Of a DNA stretch of 64,000 nucleotides, positions 21,942-34,600 are shown piece after piece. The stretch is taken from assembly GCF_001680005.1 (NCBI RefSeq), contig NC_033557.1, positions 186,001 to 250,000 of the forward strand, written 5' to 3'. A program made the translations under genes and the position numbers. Numbering within the stretch: the stretch's first letter is position 1; every line of letters begins with the position of its first letter. The notes beneath the pieces are model-generated. The model saw nothing but the letters and a program-made list of their open reading frames with translations, was not told the DNA's origin and did not search any database. The stretch is from Plasmodium coatneyi. Taxonomy: Eukaryota > Apicomplexa > Aconoidasida > Haemosporida > Plasmodiidae.

Positions 21942-22260
21942 GTGAAGGTCTTTTTTTTTAACATCACTCCTACATCATATTGAAGATTATTTTATTCCCA
22001 TTTGTGTCAATTTTTTTTTGTTCATCCGTTCACTTGGTATGATTAAAAGGGGCCATTAATGGACTTTTCCTCGAGCTACAAAGAGGGGGGGAAGGGCGCA
22101 TGTATAGGTGCACACGTGTAGGTGCATATATACAGTACATGTGCAGAGATGCGTAAAACGTGGAGAATACACGAAGCATTCCACGTAAGGGCACCCCCCA
22201 AATGTGGCAGAAACTTCGCCAAGGGATGCCACACTTCCCCCTCTGCAACTGCTAAACTTT
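21942..22260. other. Short convergent 3' spacer
   Basis: About 320 bases between the stop of the Tat-SF1-like gene and the stop of the leftward signal-peptide gene. A T run at 21952-21959 follows the first stop. Nothing else is recognised. Confidence 0.55.
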
Positions 22261-23496
22261 TTAAATTACGTTTTTCATAATCAAGGAAAGCACATCTCCG
22301 GGGGGCTTTTCAAAATAGGAATTAAAAATTTCTGCCAAGTGGACAACCCCATTTTTGTCATAATTTGTATTGACCACGTCAAAATTCATCACATTATAAA
22401 AAACGCTTTCATCTTTCCCTGTTAAAAAGTGATTAATATTAAACATATTTTTACCCTCCCCTACCACTTTATAAGCTGTTGAAACACCTAGGAATTTCCA
22501 CTTTTTTATCCCCAAAAAGGAATCGATTTTTTTTTTATCTTTCCGAAATCCTGGTATTTTTTTTTCCAAAATGGCTAGTACGTCCTTAACTTGATTCCCA
22601 TTCATATCGTACACTTTCATATTTGGCGGGATTAACGAAACATCCTCTGCATTGTCATTATTTGCAAGAAATAAATTCCCAAATATTTGGCACGGCATCA
22701 AACGAATGTTCCTGTCATTCAGAGCGTTTTTTTTAGACACAAATAAATACCCTTGCAGGATGACCATGTACTTGCTATTCATTTTGTTAACAAACTTTAC
22801 TGTGCATTCGAAAATATTGTTTTGCAAAAATTTGTTAGACCAGTAGGCCCGCGTCGATGAGGAGGCCGACACGATATTTTCATAGTTATACACAAACATG
22901 GGTAGCGGTTGCATCCGTTCCCCTCTCAGTAGGTTCAAATTTGCGTCATCGGACGCGTCTTCATTTGTGGGGCTCTCCGTTTGGCTTGATTCTTCTCCCC
23001 CTGTTCCGAAATCTTCCGACTGATTCGCGGCGTCCAATTCGTCCAACTCATCCAAATTGTCGGGATCGTCCAAATCGCTGGCCCTGCCCAACTCTGCTGC
23101 CTTCCCCATCTTTTCACTTTCGAAGGACTCCCCCTTTGCCGCCTCAAACTCCGTGTCCATTATAAATACGGGGAAGTAAAACTTCCAAACTCCTTGGATG
23201 TCCTTCACGGCATTTCTTTCCTGCTCCTTTAAGTGCTCACCCGATTTGTACTTCTTCCCCAGGTTTACATCGTTGTAAGGAGAAAGGTGTATCCTGGTTT
23301 GTTGGTGTTTCACCCCGCCATTTTCACATTTCTGGCGCGCAATTTTCTTTCTGCATAGGCAGTTACAGGACGTGCTAAATCTTCGAAAAAAGAGGTTTCC
23401 TTGTTTTGGAATTAAATTGAAGCAGTAGTATCCTTTTTGAAGGTCCCATAAAATTGCGTCACCTAACAATGTAAGAACGAGTGGTATCAACCGCAT
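22261..23496 (-). CDS. Signal-peptide protein of unknown function, possibly organelle-targeted
   Basis: An open frame of 411 residues with ATG at 23494-23496 and an in-frame TAA shortly upstream. The N-terminus MRLIPLVLTLLGDAILW could be a signal peptide. It is followed by a Lys/Arg/Asn-rich stretch (residues 25-95) without acidic residues at first, the pattern of an apicoplast transit peptide. Next comes GVWKFYFPVFIMDTEF, an acidic linker (about 120-180), and a compact C-terminal region with ENIVSASSSTRAYWSNKFLQ and FLGIKKWKFLGVSTAYKVVG. I do not recognise the family. An alternative first exon exists in another frame between 23833 and about 23470, with its own ATG and hydrophobic segment; transcript data would decide which N-terminus is used. 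Confidence 0.65.
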   Translation of the reverse strand: MRLIPLVLTLLGDAILWDLQKGYYCFNLIPKQGNLFFRRFSTSCNCLCRKKIARQKCENGGVKHQQTRIHLSPYNDVNLGKKYKSGEHLKEQERNAVKDIQGVWKFYFPVFIMDTEFEAAKGESFESEKMGKAAELGRASDLDDPDNLDELDELDAANQSEDFGTGGEESSQTESPTNEDASDDANLNLLRGERMQPLPMFVYNYENIVSASSSTRAYWSNKFLQNNIFECTVKFVNKMNSKYMVILQGYLFVSKKNALNDRNIRLMPCQIFGNLFLANNDNAEDVSLIPPNMKVYDMNGNQVKDVLAILEKKIPGFRKDKKKIDSFLGIKKWKFLGVSTAYKVVGEGKNMFNINHFLTGKDESVFYNVMNFDVVNTNYDKNGVVHLAEIFNSYFEKPPGDVLSLIMKNVI

Positions 23497-25492
23497 CGTA
23501 CGTTTTTAAAAATGCATTTTCGTAAAGCTCGGGTGATGTTTGGGCAGGGCTAATTAGAAGCTTCATAAAAATATATCTCTCCCTGGGTAACATCCAATCT
23601 CTGTCAACCTTTTTTCGCGTTATTATACTTTTTTTCAGAGCCGTTTGGGGAATTCTGCTAACCCCTGTATAATGTTTCCCCTGTTCGTGTTTTCTCCAAA
23701 ATGGGGTCTCGCCCGTTAAAAGAAAAAAAAACAAAAGAACAAAAAAAGGAATATGCACACAAAAGGTGCAAATGTTGAAAACGGACCCGTTGCCTGCACA
23801 TTTTTGCAAATTTGCTTTAAAAAGAAGCCTCATTTAGCACCACTGCTTTGGCAGCCTAACAGTCAACACTTTGAAGGGAAATGTGTGCCTCTTAAATGGG
23901 CAGACCTTACGTGAACCCCCTGATCACGTCACACAGTAGAGAGTACAACATTTTTCCCTTTCTTCATTTTAGCTCGTTCGTCCTTTTGGGATAGTAGCTG
24001 ACGGATATTCCCATACACCAATGTTTGCAACCAGAAGTGAGCCATTTGTAGCGGCCCCTTAAACTTAAACGGTGCATAATACAGACGCATCGCAACGGTG
24101 TGGCGACATACGAAAAAGAAAAGGACTTATTCTTTTTATACTGCTCAGTAGAAGCGAACCCGTGGTTAACAAAATGTGTGCAGCAAGTGGTGAGTACTAA
24201 AAATGATCATTCCCCTAATTCGCAAAATCGCCCATTTTGTGTTGCCTCACATGACCTGTTATTTTATTTTTTTTCCTTTTTGACCCTTCCCCTTCAAGTT
24301 TTAATTTGCTATAAATGGCTTCGTTGTGTTTTTTTTAAAATCACCATGTGATACTATCTAGCCCTTTAAATATGGGCGTCCCTTTTGACCACATTTGCTT
24401 GTCAATCTATGCGCCACGCTGGGCAAATGGTAACATACATGCACACCACGCCGTGTAGCGGTGAGAGGAATGTACCGCATATGCGGGATGGACATGTTAA
24501 TTAACGAACAAAGGGAGCACAAAAAAGAATGTATACACGTTCCCAGGTGTACATAGCAACACCACCATCTCATTCGCTCAAATTCACCTATGTGCAATGG
24601 AATAGCCGTCTCGTTCCCTTCAACACGTTTGCTAATTCCCCACATGCAAAAAAAAAAAATAAAAAATCCGTTTGGTAACACGGCGCTCAACAGTGCCATA
24701 CAAATGCAACGTTGCAAAGTCCTGTTGTCTTGCAAACGATCTAACAATCCGGCTAGCGAAGCAGCTTCGATAATGTTGGCATAAATAAAACGCAGTTCAC
24801 CCTGTTGTCCTACTCCTTTAAAATGAAAGCATTTCTATGTGCTCCTGAGGTGGGCCGCATTCAACCTTCTCCCTTTTATCAGGATGAAGAGAAAAGAACT
24901 GCTAGCATGCGCACGTACAAACAAAAAAAAAAAAAAAAAAAAAAATGTATACATATACGCATATAAGTACATATATACTTGCCCAAATGGCAATTTTTTT
25001 TCACGCCGTAAAACTGTTTGCCTCCCCGGGGGGCATTTTAGCCACTAAGTGGAAATTAAAAAAAAGACGGGAAAAGAGGTGAACGCGCATGTAGCACACA
25101 TGTACACGTATTATAAACATATACATACTTATATACTTATATACTTGCTTATATATACACCCGCTCACGCGTACGCATTGCACAAATATTACCCACTCGT
25201 CAGTCGAATTTTTCGCAACAGAACAACCGCAAAGGGGTTAACGAAAAATAAAACGCTCGCACATGTATACGTACGCAACAAACAAAATTGCAATTGTTTT
25301 TTTTTTTTTTTCTTTTTTTGTTTTTTTGGCCTGCCCTCTCTGTCAGCATTTCCCCCCCCCTTTTTCACATTTTTTAAAAACACGCATTCACTAATGTAAA
25401 GGGTTTATGATTGTTTTCCCACACCATCTTAACCATAACAAAAATCGGGAAAGGAAAGAAAAACTTAAAAAAAAAAAGGAAGAACAGAAATC
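23497..25492. promoter_or_regulatory. Divergent upstream region between the signal-peptide gene and the alpha/beta hydrolase
   Basis: About 2 kb. The left 340 bases hold the alternative first exon noted for the leftward gene. A possible orphan exon lies at about 24061-24183 on the + strand. The rest has long A and T runs (24923-24945, about 25298-25322) and a TATACTTA-like simple repeat near 25115-25160. No complete gene could be assembled. Confidence 0.45.
24061..24183 (+). other. Possible orphan exon
   Basis: A frame without stops reads VATYEKEKDLFFLYCSVEAN and continues NPWLTKCVQQV, ending at a strong GTGAGT donor. A candidate acceptor (AATACAG) lies near 24074. The amino-acid composition is protein-like, unlike surrounding sequence. 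I could not find a matching first exon with ATG nor a convincing next exon, so this stays a candidate only. Confidence 0.25.
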
Positions 25493-28161
25493 ATGGGGAA
25501 TTCCCTGTCCAACACGGCGTTGTTTCGCCCCACCGAGCCAAGTGTCCGTAAAAAAAAAAAAAAAAATAATAAATAAGAATATAAATGCGCACATATATGT
25601 GCCGATACGTGTACTGGACAATGTACCCCTGTGCGGCGCTCCCCCCCTTTTGTCACCATGTGCGATGAGGACAAATGGGAAAGGGTGAAGCGAATGCGCC
25701 CGCAACTGTACGCCTTCGATCTGTCTACGTGCCTGCACGTGAAAGTTTTCGGAAAGACAGTACATGACGGAAAGCGGCACCACATAACTACCCATCTAGT
25801 GTGACGCGCTCGTTTGCTCCTTTTCAATGGACCGTAACTGAACACATATGTGTACCGACACATAATTTGGCATACCTGCACACCCCCCCTACCCCCTGCA
25901 GTACGGAGAAGAGCTGCAAAACCTAGTGTACATCCCCGAGCTACTGAACATCGACGTCGAGAAATACTGGGGAGACGAAACGTTCGAAATATTTAACAAG
26001 GAGGAAAATGTGAAAGAATTGCAGAAAAGGAAATTTCCAGCCATATTTTTATACTCCAAAACGTTAAGGAGTAAACACACCATTATGTACTTCCACAGTA
26101 ATTCGTGCGATTTAGGACAGATATATGACGAAATGTGTAACTTGCATGAACATTTACAAGCTAATATACTCGCCATAGAATATATAGGGTTTGGATTGTG
26201 TTATTTGTGGGGTTCCCCTAATCAGTACAATATAAACAGGAGAGCCCTAGCAGCGTACAACTTCTTAAGGTCATTAAATTTAAAAAGTGAACAAATCATA
26301 CTTTTCGGAAGATCCATAGGCACAGGAGTAGCTACAAAATTAGCATACAACCTAAACATACTTGGTGATCACATTGGAGGAATTATTTTACATTCTCCTT
26401 ATGTATCTATCGAAAAATTAGTAGAAGAATATTTTACCTATTCTTCTTATATTATTGAAAATATCTATGACAATTTTAAAAACTTGTCTGCGCTTAGTAA
26501 AGGTGACGATAGTGATACTCCTCTTTTGCTAATTCATGGAAAAGAGGATGAAGTTATTGGCGTCTCTCATTCAGAGTTTCTGATGAAGAATTTGAACAAC
26601 AAATTCAAGACGGCCTCTTACCCCGCTGACTCCTACCACAATTATTACTACGTCATTGATGTAAGTCACTGCGGGAGGGAAAGGGGGAAATGGGAAAAAT
26701 AACAAAATAGCAAAAAATCTTCAATAATGGACACAAAATAATCCCCCAATGTGCACAAAATTCCCCCTTTTCCAATTCGTGCGCCTTTTCTTGCCCCCGT
26801 ATGAGTCCTCAGCGGACCGCATCTACGCACAAACATGATTCACCTTGCCACACATGACACCGGTTGATTTATTTCTTCCCATTTTTTTCCAAAGGACCTC
26901 GGTGTGCCGAGCAAGACCTTCTTGGACACCCAGAGCAAATCACGCCACGAAAAGAGTGTGGACATAATTGTGCCCAATTCTTTCTTCAAAAAAGAGTATT
27001 GAAAAGAAAAAATGAAAAAAAGGAAAACGTGTGCGACAGCAAGGGTGGCAGCACTTGTGGCGGTAAAACATGGTACCAGATGTGACAGCAAGTGTCACGG
27101 TAGGCGTGACACCACATGTAACTCTTCAACATCCCCATGGACTGCGAACTGCCTTGCACTTTCGTCCGTATGGGAACAAATGGGACACCTCTTTCACGCC
27201 TGCAAAATTGATTAATACGTATGAGGATTAATGCACATGAATATACCTGCTGGATTTACCAATCACGTGCTGCTTCCCCCTTTTTAGGCTCGAGACACCC
27301 AAAGCAGCAACCGCAGGTGCAGCGCGGACGCAACTACAAACAGGCAGAAACAAATCCGTAGGCACATTTCCCGGACGGGACATAGAGCAAAAGAAGAAAA
27401 AAAAAAACATAGCAGATAGTGAGAGGAAGAAGAATAGCGTGAGTTCTCTGCCAACAAAACGCACCAATGAAAACGATTCGAAGAAAGGAGAAAAAGAGTA
27501 TAAAGAAAAATGGGAAGCGAAAAATGATAAGCATGTCGGGGGTGCCACACCACGACGTGGAAAAGACAAAATGGGAACCATCGAAGAGACCTTTTCCAAA
27601 AGTAGTGACAAAGAAGAGTACAAAAAAGAACCCCCAAAACATAGGAACAAAATTGACATAATAATATCTTCGCTAAGTGGTAACGGATTAAAAAATTTGA
27701 AAAAAAAAGAGCAAAAACATAGGGAAGATCTTAAGGGGACACCTAAAAATGGTCTAAGAACCCCCAGGAGAGATAAACTCAACGCATCCGCACCCCCATC
27801 GATATCAGCATGTTCAACGGACAGTGTGAGTGAAAGGAAATGGAGGAAAAAAATACCAAGCGATTCGAAAAATAAAAATGAGGATTATGGCAAGACTGAA
27901 AAGGGGGAACATAAACGGCAGGCAGGGGAGAGGAAGCCTGGTGATGAAGAACCATACCGCAAGGAAATTAAAAAAAAGGAAATGCTAAACAATAAAGATA
28001 CATGTGACAGCACGAAGGACATAAAATATAATAAAAAAATTTTAAGTGGTTGGAAGAAATGCAAAGACGAAAGGAGCCATCGGAAACACAAACCGGATGG
28101 ACAGCATAAGGATGATACTGTCTCCACAATTGATGAAGAAGGGAAAAGAGAACACACTTAA
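25493..28161 (+). CDS. Alpha/beta hydrolase (ABHD17/BEM46-like) with Lys-rich C-terminal tail
   Basis: Proposed exons 25493-25543, 25902-26660, 26895-26995 and 27288-28161, total 594 residues. Exon 1 encodes MGNSLSNTALFRP, with Gly2 and Ser6 fitting N-myristoylation. Its donor GTCCGT is weak. The hydrolase core spans about residues 18-305: nucleophile elbow GRSIGTG (Ser of G-x-S-x-G), the acid loop HGKEDEVIG, and a candidate His in SYHNYYY. Serine hydrolases of this type include depalmitoylases that act at membranes. The third exon can end in two ways. Unspliced, it stops at TGA 27000-27002. Spliced from GTATTG at 26996, phase 2, it joins a 291-codon Lys/Glu-rich frame that has no ATG of its own and lies only 285 bases downstream. 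The tail-less form may be a real isoform. Confidence 0.72.
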
Positions 28162-28660
28162 CCAAATGGTGAACAGGGTAACAGTGCCGTGTGTGCCTGA
28201 TTGTATTCTGAAGGGGCATATATCCCCTTATTGGCAACACCCCGATCTGACACGAACCCCTCGGGGTGGAAGAAGGTTGGAGGGTGTGCTTCGCACCCAT
28301 TGCGTGTTTGGAGCGAAAAAGCGGTCTCTTCGCTTACATATGCACATGTTCTTATGCGCTTCGTTTTAATTATTGCTGCTTTGATAGGACGAATTTATTT
28401 TTTTACTATAATTAAACTAAAAAAATGTGCCAAAGGCTGTCGCTAAATGGCACAAAAGTTGAACAAAAAGAAAAAAATGGCAAAAAAAAAAAAAAAAATT
28501 GTTTTGTCTTTACATATTTATAAGCTCAATTTAGCCCATTTTTGGTCAGTGAAAAAATCCTACACATTACACCTTTTTGGTAAATGCTCCATGTGCACTA
28601 CGGATTGTGCGAGCGAAGTGTTTTCACCGGAAGGAGTAAATATATTTCGGGGGCGGATGG
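28162..28660. other. Convergent 3' spacer between the hydrolase tail exon and the RMND5-like gene
   Basis: About 500 bases between two stops on opposite strands. It contains A-rich runs near 28483-28498. Short open frames show no protein-like content. Confidence 0.55.
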
Positions 28661-31600
28661 TTAGTTAAAGTATAGCGGAATTATCTGAAGGGAGGTAGAG
28701 GTGAACGCAGAAATTATAATGATGGAGATGGATGTGACAGGAGGGCAATTCACACACATGTATGTGCGCAGCTTGGCTTATATATGTGCCTTCTCCCCCA
28801 CTGCTGCAATTTTAAACAGCATGAAGGGAAGGCACATAGGTGGACTCCTACCTCTATTAAATGCAGGTATTGCGGGCACATGGGGCATTTGAACTGTCTG
28901 GACCTCTGCGCGTGAATTTTGTCCACGCAGCTCCTAGGATGGGGGAGTGGGAAAAAAGAAATGCAAGCATGAGTTCGGCAGAAAATGTATATAGTTGTTA
29001 AGGAGTGCACCACGTGCGATGCCCCTCGTATTCAGTGCTTACTTGCAAATGGCGTGTCCGCATCGCAGCACGTAGGGCGGATTATCCTTAGACGATTTGT
29101 CCCGACTAATGGGGCAGGTAAAGGAGGAGTGAAAAAAAAAACATCCACTCAAATCGACTTCTACCGCCAGGGAGTTTGAAAAGAGAGCACCGTTCCCCTT
29201 GTTCTTTTTATTTTTCTCCTTCCCAAATTTATCAAAGGATTTTTCTGCATTTCTCTCGCTGGGAAAAGTTAGAGAGGAGCTATTCTTCGCCTCCTGTAGT
29301 CTTCTGTTATTTTCCTTCAGGATGGTCTGGGCCTCTATAAGCTTCTTCGAGGAGATCAGTCCTCCGCATACAAGGACGGACAGGGGGCTAAACGGGGGAG
29401 AGGTAAAAAAAAAACACATAAGTACGGCCACCTGTACAAGCATATATAAATGTACTTATGACGGCCCTTTTGATTTTCCTCAGGGGAGGGCATTTCGCAA
29501 GCGGCACATTGAATATCGAAAATGCGGTCAAAAATGCAGAAAGATACAACGGGCAAAGACCATACGCTAATCGGTTCTCGGGTAACACCCACAGGACATC
29601 CTGTTAAATGAGAACATCGTTTGCTACAACTCTTTCAGGTGCGTCCTATTCGTCCGATCGCTCCTTCGTTTGCTTTCCTTTCTTACCTCTCCAAGTGGAT
29701 GTAAACCTTTTTCTCCTTGCAGCTCTTTTTTCTTCCCTTCTCCATTTTGGTATCCTCACAACTTGCGATGTTCTGCTCCTTCCCGGGGTCCTTACTATCT
29801 TGTGGCTCTCCTTTCTTGTCGTTTTTCTTCTTTTTCTCTTTATTTCTTTTTTTGTCCTTTTTGCTCGAGTCCTTTTTCTTCTTTCCTTCACCGTTGCTGT
29901 CGCTGTCTCGGCCTCTTCCACGAGGTCCTCTTTTACCTGCGGGGTGGAATGTGCACACATTAAGCGATCTAGAAACTTTTCACGTGAATGAAAAAGTGGA
30001 AAATTCCCTGATTCTGCACGCTTCTCTGCAGGCATGCCTCATCATTTCCACCCTACCTGCTGAGCACTTGGCGCTCCTGGAGCCCCCCCAACCGTCCTTT
30101 TTACTCTTAGCGACCTTGTTGTCACTTTTCTCGTTTTTTTTTCTCTTCATCTTGACTTGCATCTTTTCGTCGTAAAAAAAATTGGGGTCATACCTCCTCT
30201 TTTTGAAGTTCTTTTTGTAGGACCCCAAGAAAACTCCCTTTTTTTCTTTCCTCATTTTTGCCTCGGCGTTTTCCTTGCGTTTGACCTTTTCTCCGTCCTT
30301 CGGGTTATCCGTTTCGTGTGGTTTTTCTTCTGAACCTGCCTCGTTTTTCTTCTGCAAATCCTGCCTTTCCCCCTCGTTCCGGTTCCCTTCGACTGCTTCA
30401 TCCTTGGGGTGTTCTTCTGCTGGGGGGTCTGTCCTTTGGCCTGCTGCTTCCACCGCTTCTACCAGCGTCACTCCCTCGTTGTGCACTGCTTCCTCCCCTC
30501 TCTGCTCAGTAGCATAGTTCGCATTGTTACCAGCACCACTTGAGTTGTTCCTAGTCTCTTCCGTGCTGCCTTCCGGAATGACTCCCTCTTCCTTTAAGGC
30601 ACCATGCGAGTCTTCTTCCTTTTTGGCAGATTCGCTCTTACGATCCTGCTCTGCGTGCACCTCATCACCATGACCTTCTTTTCCTTCTTCGCATTTTTCA
30701 GATAAAACGATTGCATCTTCTTCCATTTTTGGTTCGCGCTCTTGAGCATTTTCGGGGAGGGTCCCTACTTCCGAATGGGTTGGTAAAACCTCGGCGCTTC
30801 TTCCTTCCCCGGTAGAAGGGGCACCCTCGGCATTCGAATCCGATGGAGCAATTATTTTTTCCTCCACTTCGACCTTTTCCTGAAGCTTTTCCTCTACAGA
30901 TGGGACATTCTGCCCCACTTGTGATTGCTCTACAATTTGTTGTTCTTTCTTCTCTTCCACTCCCTTATGTGATGTGTCTGTCTTTTCTCCCTCCTTGTTC
31001 TTATTTTCCTTCCCCTTATTCTGCTTACCAATTTCGCTACCCTTTGTACTTTTTTTTTTTTTTTTTTTTTTTTTCTTCTTCTGCTTATCGTCATCGATAC
31101 GATTGCTCTTGCCCTTTCCCCTGAGTCGCTCCTTTCTCTTCTCCTTCTTGGCTTTCCACTTCAGACAGATACGTCGAAACTCCGCATTGTTTTTATAGTT
31201 AGACAGAGAACTATGTAGGGTATACATTTCTCTATTGGTTAAAGCATGGGTGAGTACAATTCTGCTGACATCGGTGGGGGTTTTGTTTGCCCTCGTGTTT
31301 TTTGCAGCTAATATGGCCCTATTGTATGCCTGTATATTATTCGTGTTCAGCAAAGCAATGGCAGTGTTTTTTTTTATGAAATCTTCCTTTATCAAATCTA
31401 CTTGTTCTTTCACTTTGTTCAGGTCTTTTTTTGCATTTTCGTCCGAACTGGCAGAGGTGGAGAAGTGAAACTCGTCTTCACTTGAATCCATCATGGCTCT
31501 GTCCGAGCTGGGGGTTTTATAACTTTGTGAGCTACTACCCCACTGCTCTGTGTCTCCCCCCAGATGCTCCTTAAACGACTCAAAATCTTCATCCACGTTT

Positions 31601-34600
31601 TTAACCTTTGTTGACGGGGTAGCGCTACTGCTGTTCATTAGGTCACCCACTACTACACCATCATCATCATCGTCGTTGTCATCGTCACGGTAATCTTGTT
31701 TTTCCTTGTCTTTCCCCCTCGTATTTTTGTTTTTCTTCTGTTTGTCACAGATGGAAAGGTTAGTAACATTCACGGTTTTTCCTTCACCTATGCTGCCTTT
31801 TTTCCCCTCTTCTTGTGATAATAACGCTGCACTACTTGGGGAATCCCCCACATGCACGCTGGCTGCACACTCCGTGGAGGATAACGTTGTGTCCATTTTT
31901 TTTATCTTCTTTTCGCTCGTCTTTTCACTTCTACCATTACGCGCTAAATATTTACACTTGGCAAATTTCCTCTTCAAACTGTTTGGCTTTTTCATAAAGC
32001 ACGAGTTCGTTAGCGCACGAAATGAATGTGTTTCCGATATGTTGCAACTGTAACCACTTGGTTGTTTGGAATAATTAACACATTCACTACCTTTATTTTG
32101 CAGAAAGCATAAACGGGAACCCCTCTCATAGTAGGAATTGCTCGTACAATATGTGCTACTCACATTTAGGAAGTTTATATAGCCACTATTTAAATTCTTA
32201 TTAGTGCTTCCCATAATTTTTGTGTCATTATGGTCATAAAACTGTGCTGCTTTTTTTAACGTTTTGTAGGTAATATAGGAGCTATCATTTTGGTACATGT
32301 GCGAAAATTCATTTTCGCTCAGTTCGTACAAATAGACAGCTTCTGGTTCCTTCTTCTCATTCTTACATCTGCGATGATGGTAATTGTAATCGTTTTCCCA
32401 CGTTTGGTTTTCTTCCCTTTCGTTTTTTGAAAAATTGGCTTCTTTTTTTCCTGCATTTACTTCTACAAAAACATCTTTCGTACATTTGAAAACGTGGCTG
32501 TACCATCCTTTGTTCAGTTTGTCATCCGCTTCGCTGTCTCCCTGGGAATTTGCTCTTCCAACAGAAACGTCTCCACTGTGTGTTTTCCTTCCAAGACTGG
32601 CGTATCTTACATTGGGCAAAATCAATCTCTCTCCATTTACATAATGCTCATCTGCTGGGTCGTAAAAAAATGGGTTGCTCATCCTCTTTTCGTTTCTAAT
32701 AAACTCATCTATTCGATTTTCTATAAACGTTTCGCTTAACGGGAGAGTGGCATCTTCTTCCTCCCCCGTGTTGCCATACGTATCGTCCGAATCGTAGTGA
32801 ACGTACTTCTCCTTATATATGTCGTTATGAATTAGTGGCCCCTCAGTACTCCTTATTTTGTTGCTGAGGCGGTACACCTGCTGATGTGTCATACTTGCAG
32901 GGTGTATATTTTTTTTTTTTTTTTTTTTTTTCTTCTTGGATTTTTTGCCCATCACATTTTCTTTATTTTTCCTTATTTTTCTCTTCAAAATGTTCTCATT
33001 TGTTTTTATTTTTTTCATTTTTTCCTTTCTCTTTTGTACCAATTTGGCCAGTTTTTTTTCCTTTCTTTTTGACAAAGCGGCCACAGTACGCTTATCCCGG
33101 CGATCATCATCGGAGGCCTCATCCTGGTTATCCTCACTATGTCGGGAGGTTACTTTTTTTTTTTTTTTTTTCTTCCGTTTTTTCGACATTTGGCTAGCCA
33201 AACTGGTTCCTTGTTTATTGTCACGATAATGTGCAGTCCCATCGTGGGGTAGGCCATCCTTCAGACGATTTGGACAATTTGCACAATTTGGACAATATGG
33301 ATAATTTTGACGATTTTCACAATTTGGGCAATTTTGAAGGTTTTCCCTTGCCCGCTTGTCTTTCTTCGGCACGGGGATGAGGATCCCCTCCTCATTGAAA
33401 GCTCTCTTGAAAAAATTGAAAACCTTCGAATGGACATTGGAAAACATACTTTTAAAGAAAAGGTTATCCACACCGATGCAAATGAACGTGCTCAGTCTCG
33501 ATATGTGTGATTTATTTTCACTGTAGTTTATCATGAGGTCCCTTAAGCAGCTAAGTGCCTTCTCCTTATCCTCCCTCGAATACGTTAAATAATTAATACA
33601 GTGTAGTAAATAAATTAGTTTTACATACTTCTTCCTTGTCGTTTCGCTACAGTTATTGTACCACTCGATACATGTGTCCACTTGGAACCTCTTCAGGTTA
33701 TACAAAATCCTGTGCAGTTTTGTATACCCCTCGAATACTTCCTTCTCAATTAATGCATGCTCAAATTCGATCTTTTCTGTGTCATTTTCAAAAGATATTT
33801 TGCTTATATATTCTTTTTTCAGCTGGGAAAATAGATCACTCTTCGAGTACGCAACCTTGGCACTCTTTATGTTGTTAAGGAGGACTGTATACTGTTGTCC
33901 CTGGGGATTTTTTTTCTCCTTCTTGGGACAATTCACCCCTGAGGCTTCAGTGGTGTGAAGACTCGAGGGGGAGCCATTTTCGGAGCCATCTCCATGACCA
34001 TTTTGAAATGTCCCCCCCTCGACGGGCGCACCCGGAAATGGGTTCCCACTATACAACGCTCCGTCCCCCCATGGCGAAGTTGACTGCCCAGATTGGACGG
34101 TCCGCTGCGCCTTTCCGCTTTTCCCATCGCCACTGTTAGCTAAACATTCGGATGGCCTATTACTACCGCCCGCCTGCAACCCGTCGGTGGCCACCTTCCC
34201 TTCATTGCATAATTGTATCTTTTCATTGGGGACTGAATTCTGACCCAATCCACTCACCACAGGCGTATCCTTTTCCATTTTTTTTTTTTTTCTTTTTTCC
34301 AGAATTTCTTTATTTAACACATAGTACATAAAGAAATCGCCCTTCTGCAAAAAGTGCAGTAGAATTAATCTAAGGATCACGCTTTTTTTTTATGTTAACG
34401 TTGTTGAAAATTTCTGGGGTTTCCTGTTTTATCAATGATATGATGCCCCTATAAGATGACAACAAAATGTTGTAAAATTTTTTATTTTCTTCACTCACCT
34501 TTTCCGTAATTTTCAGTTCTTTGACGTCCTTTACTAGCTCCTTAATATCGTACTTGTTTTTTTCCTCACTTGTAGTCAGATTGGTGAGATTAATCTGGGC

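Noticed and set aside
27439..28161. Independent Lys-rich gene starting at 27439
   Set aside because: The first codon is GTG, the frame is open upstream to a good acceptor at 27287, and phase fits the hydrolase exon.
29393..29640. An extra exon in the RMND5-like gene with frames such as KRCSHLTGCPV
   Set aside because: No acceptor/donor pair keeps phase with both neighbours, while joining 29687 directly to 29387 rebuilds the conserved ESPLSV.
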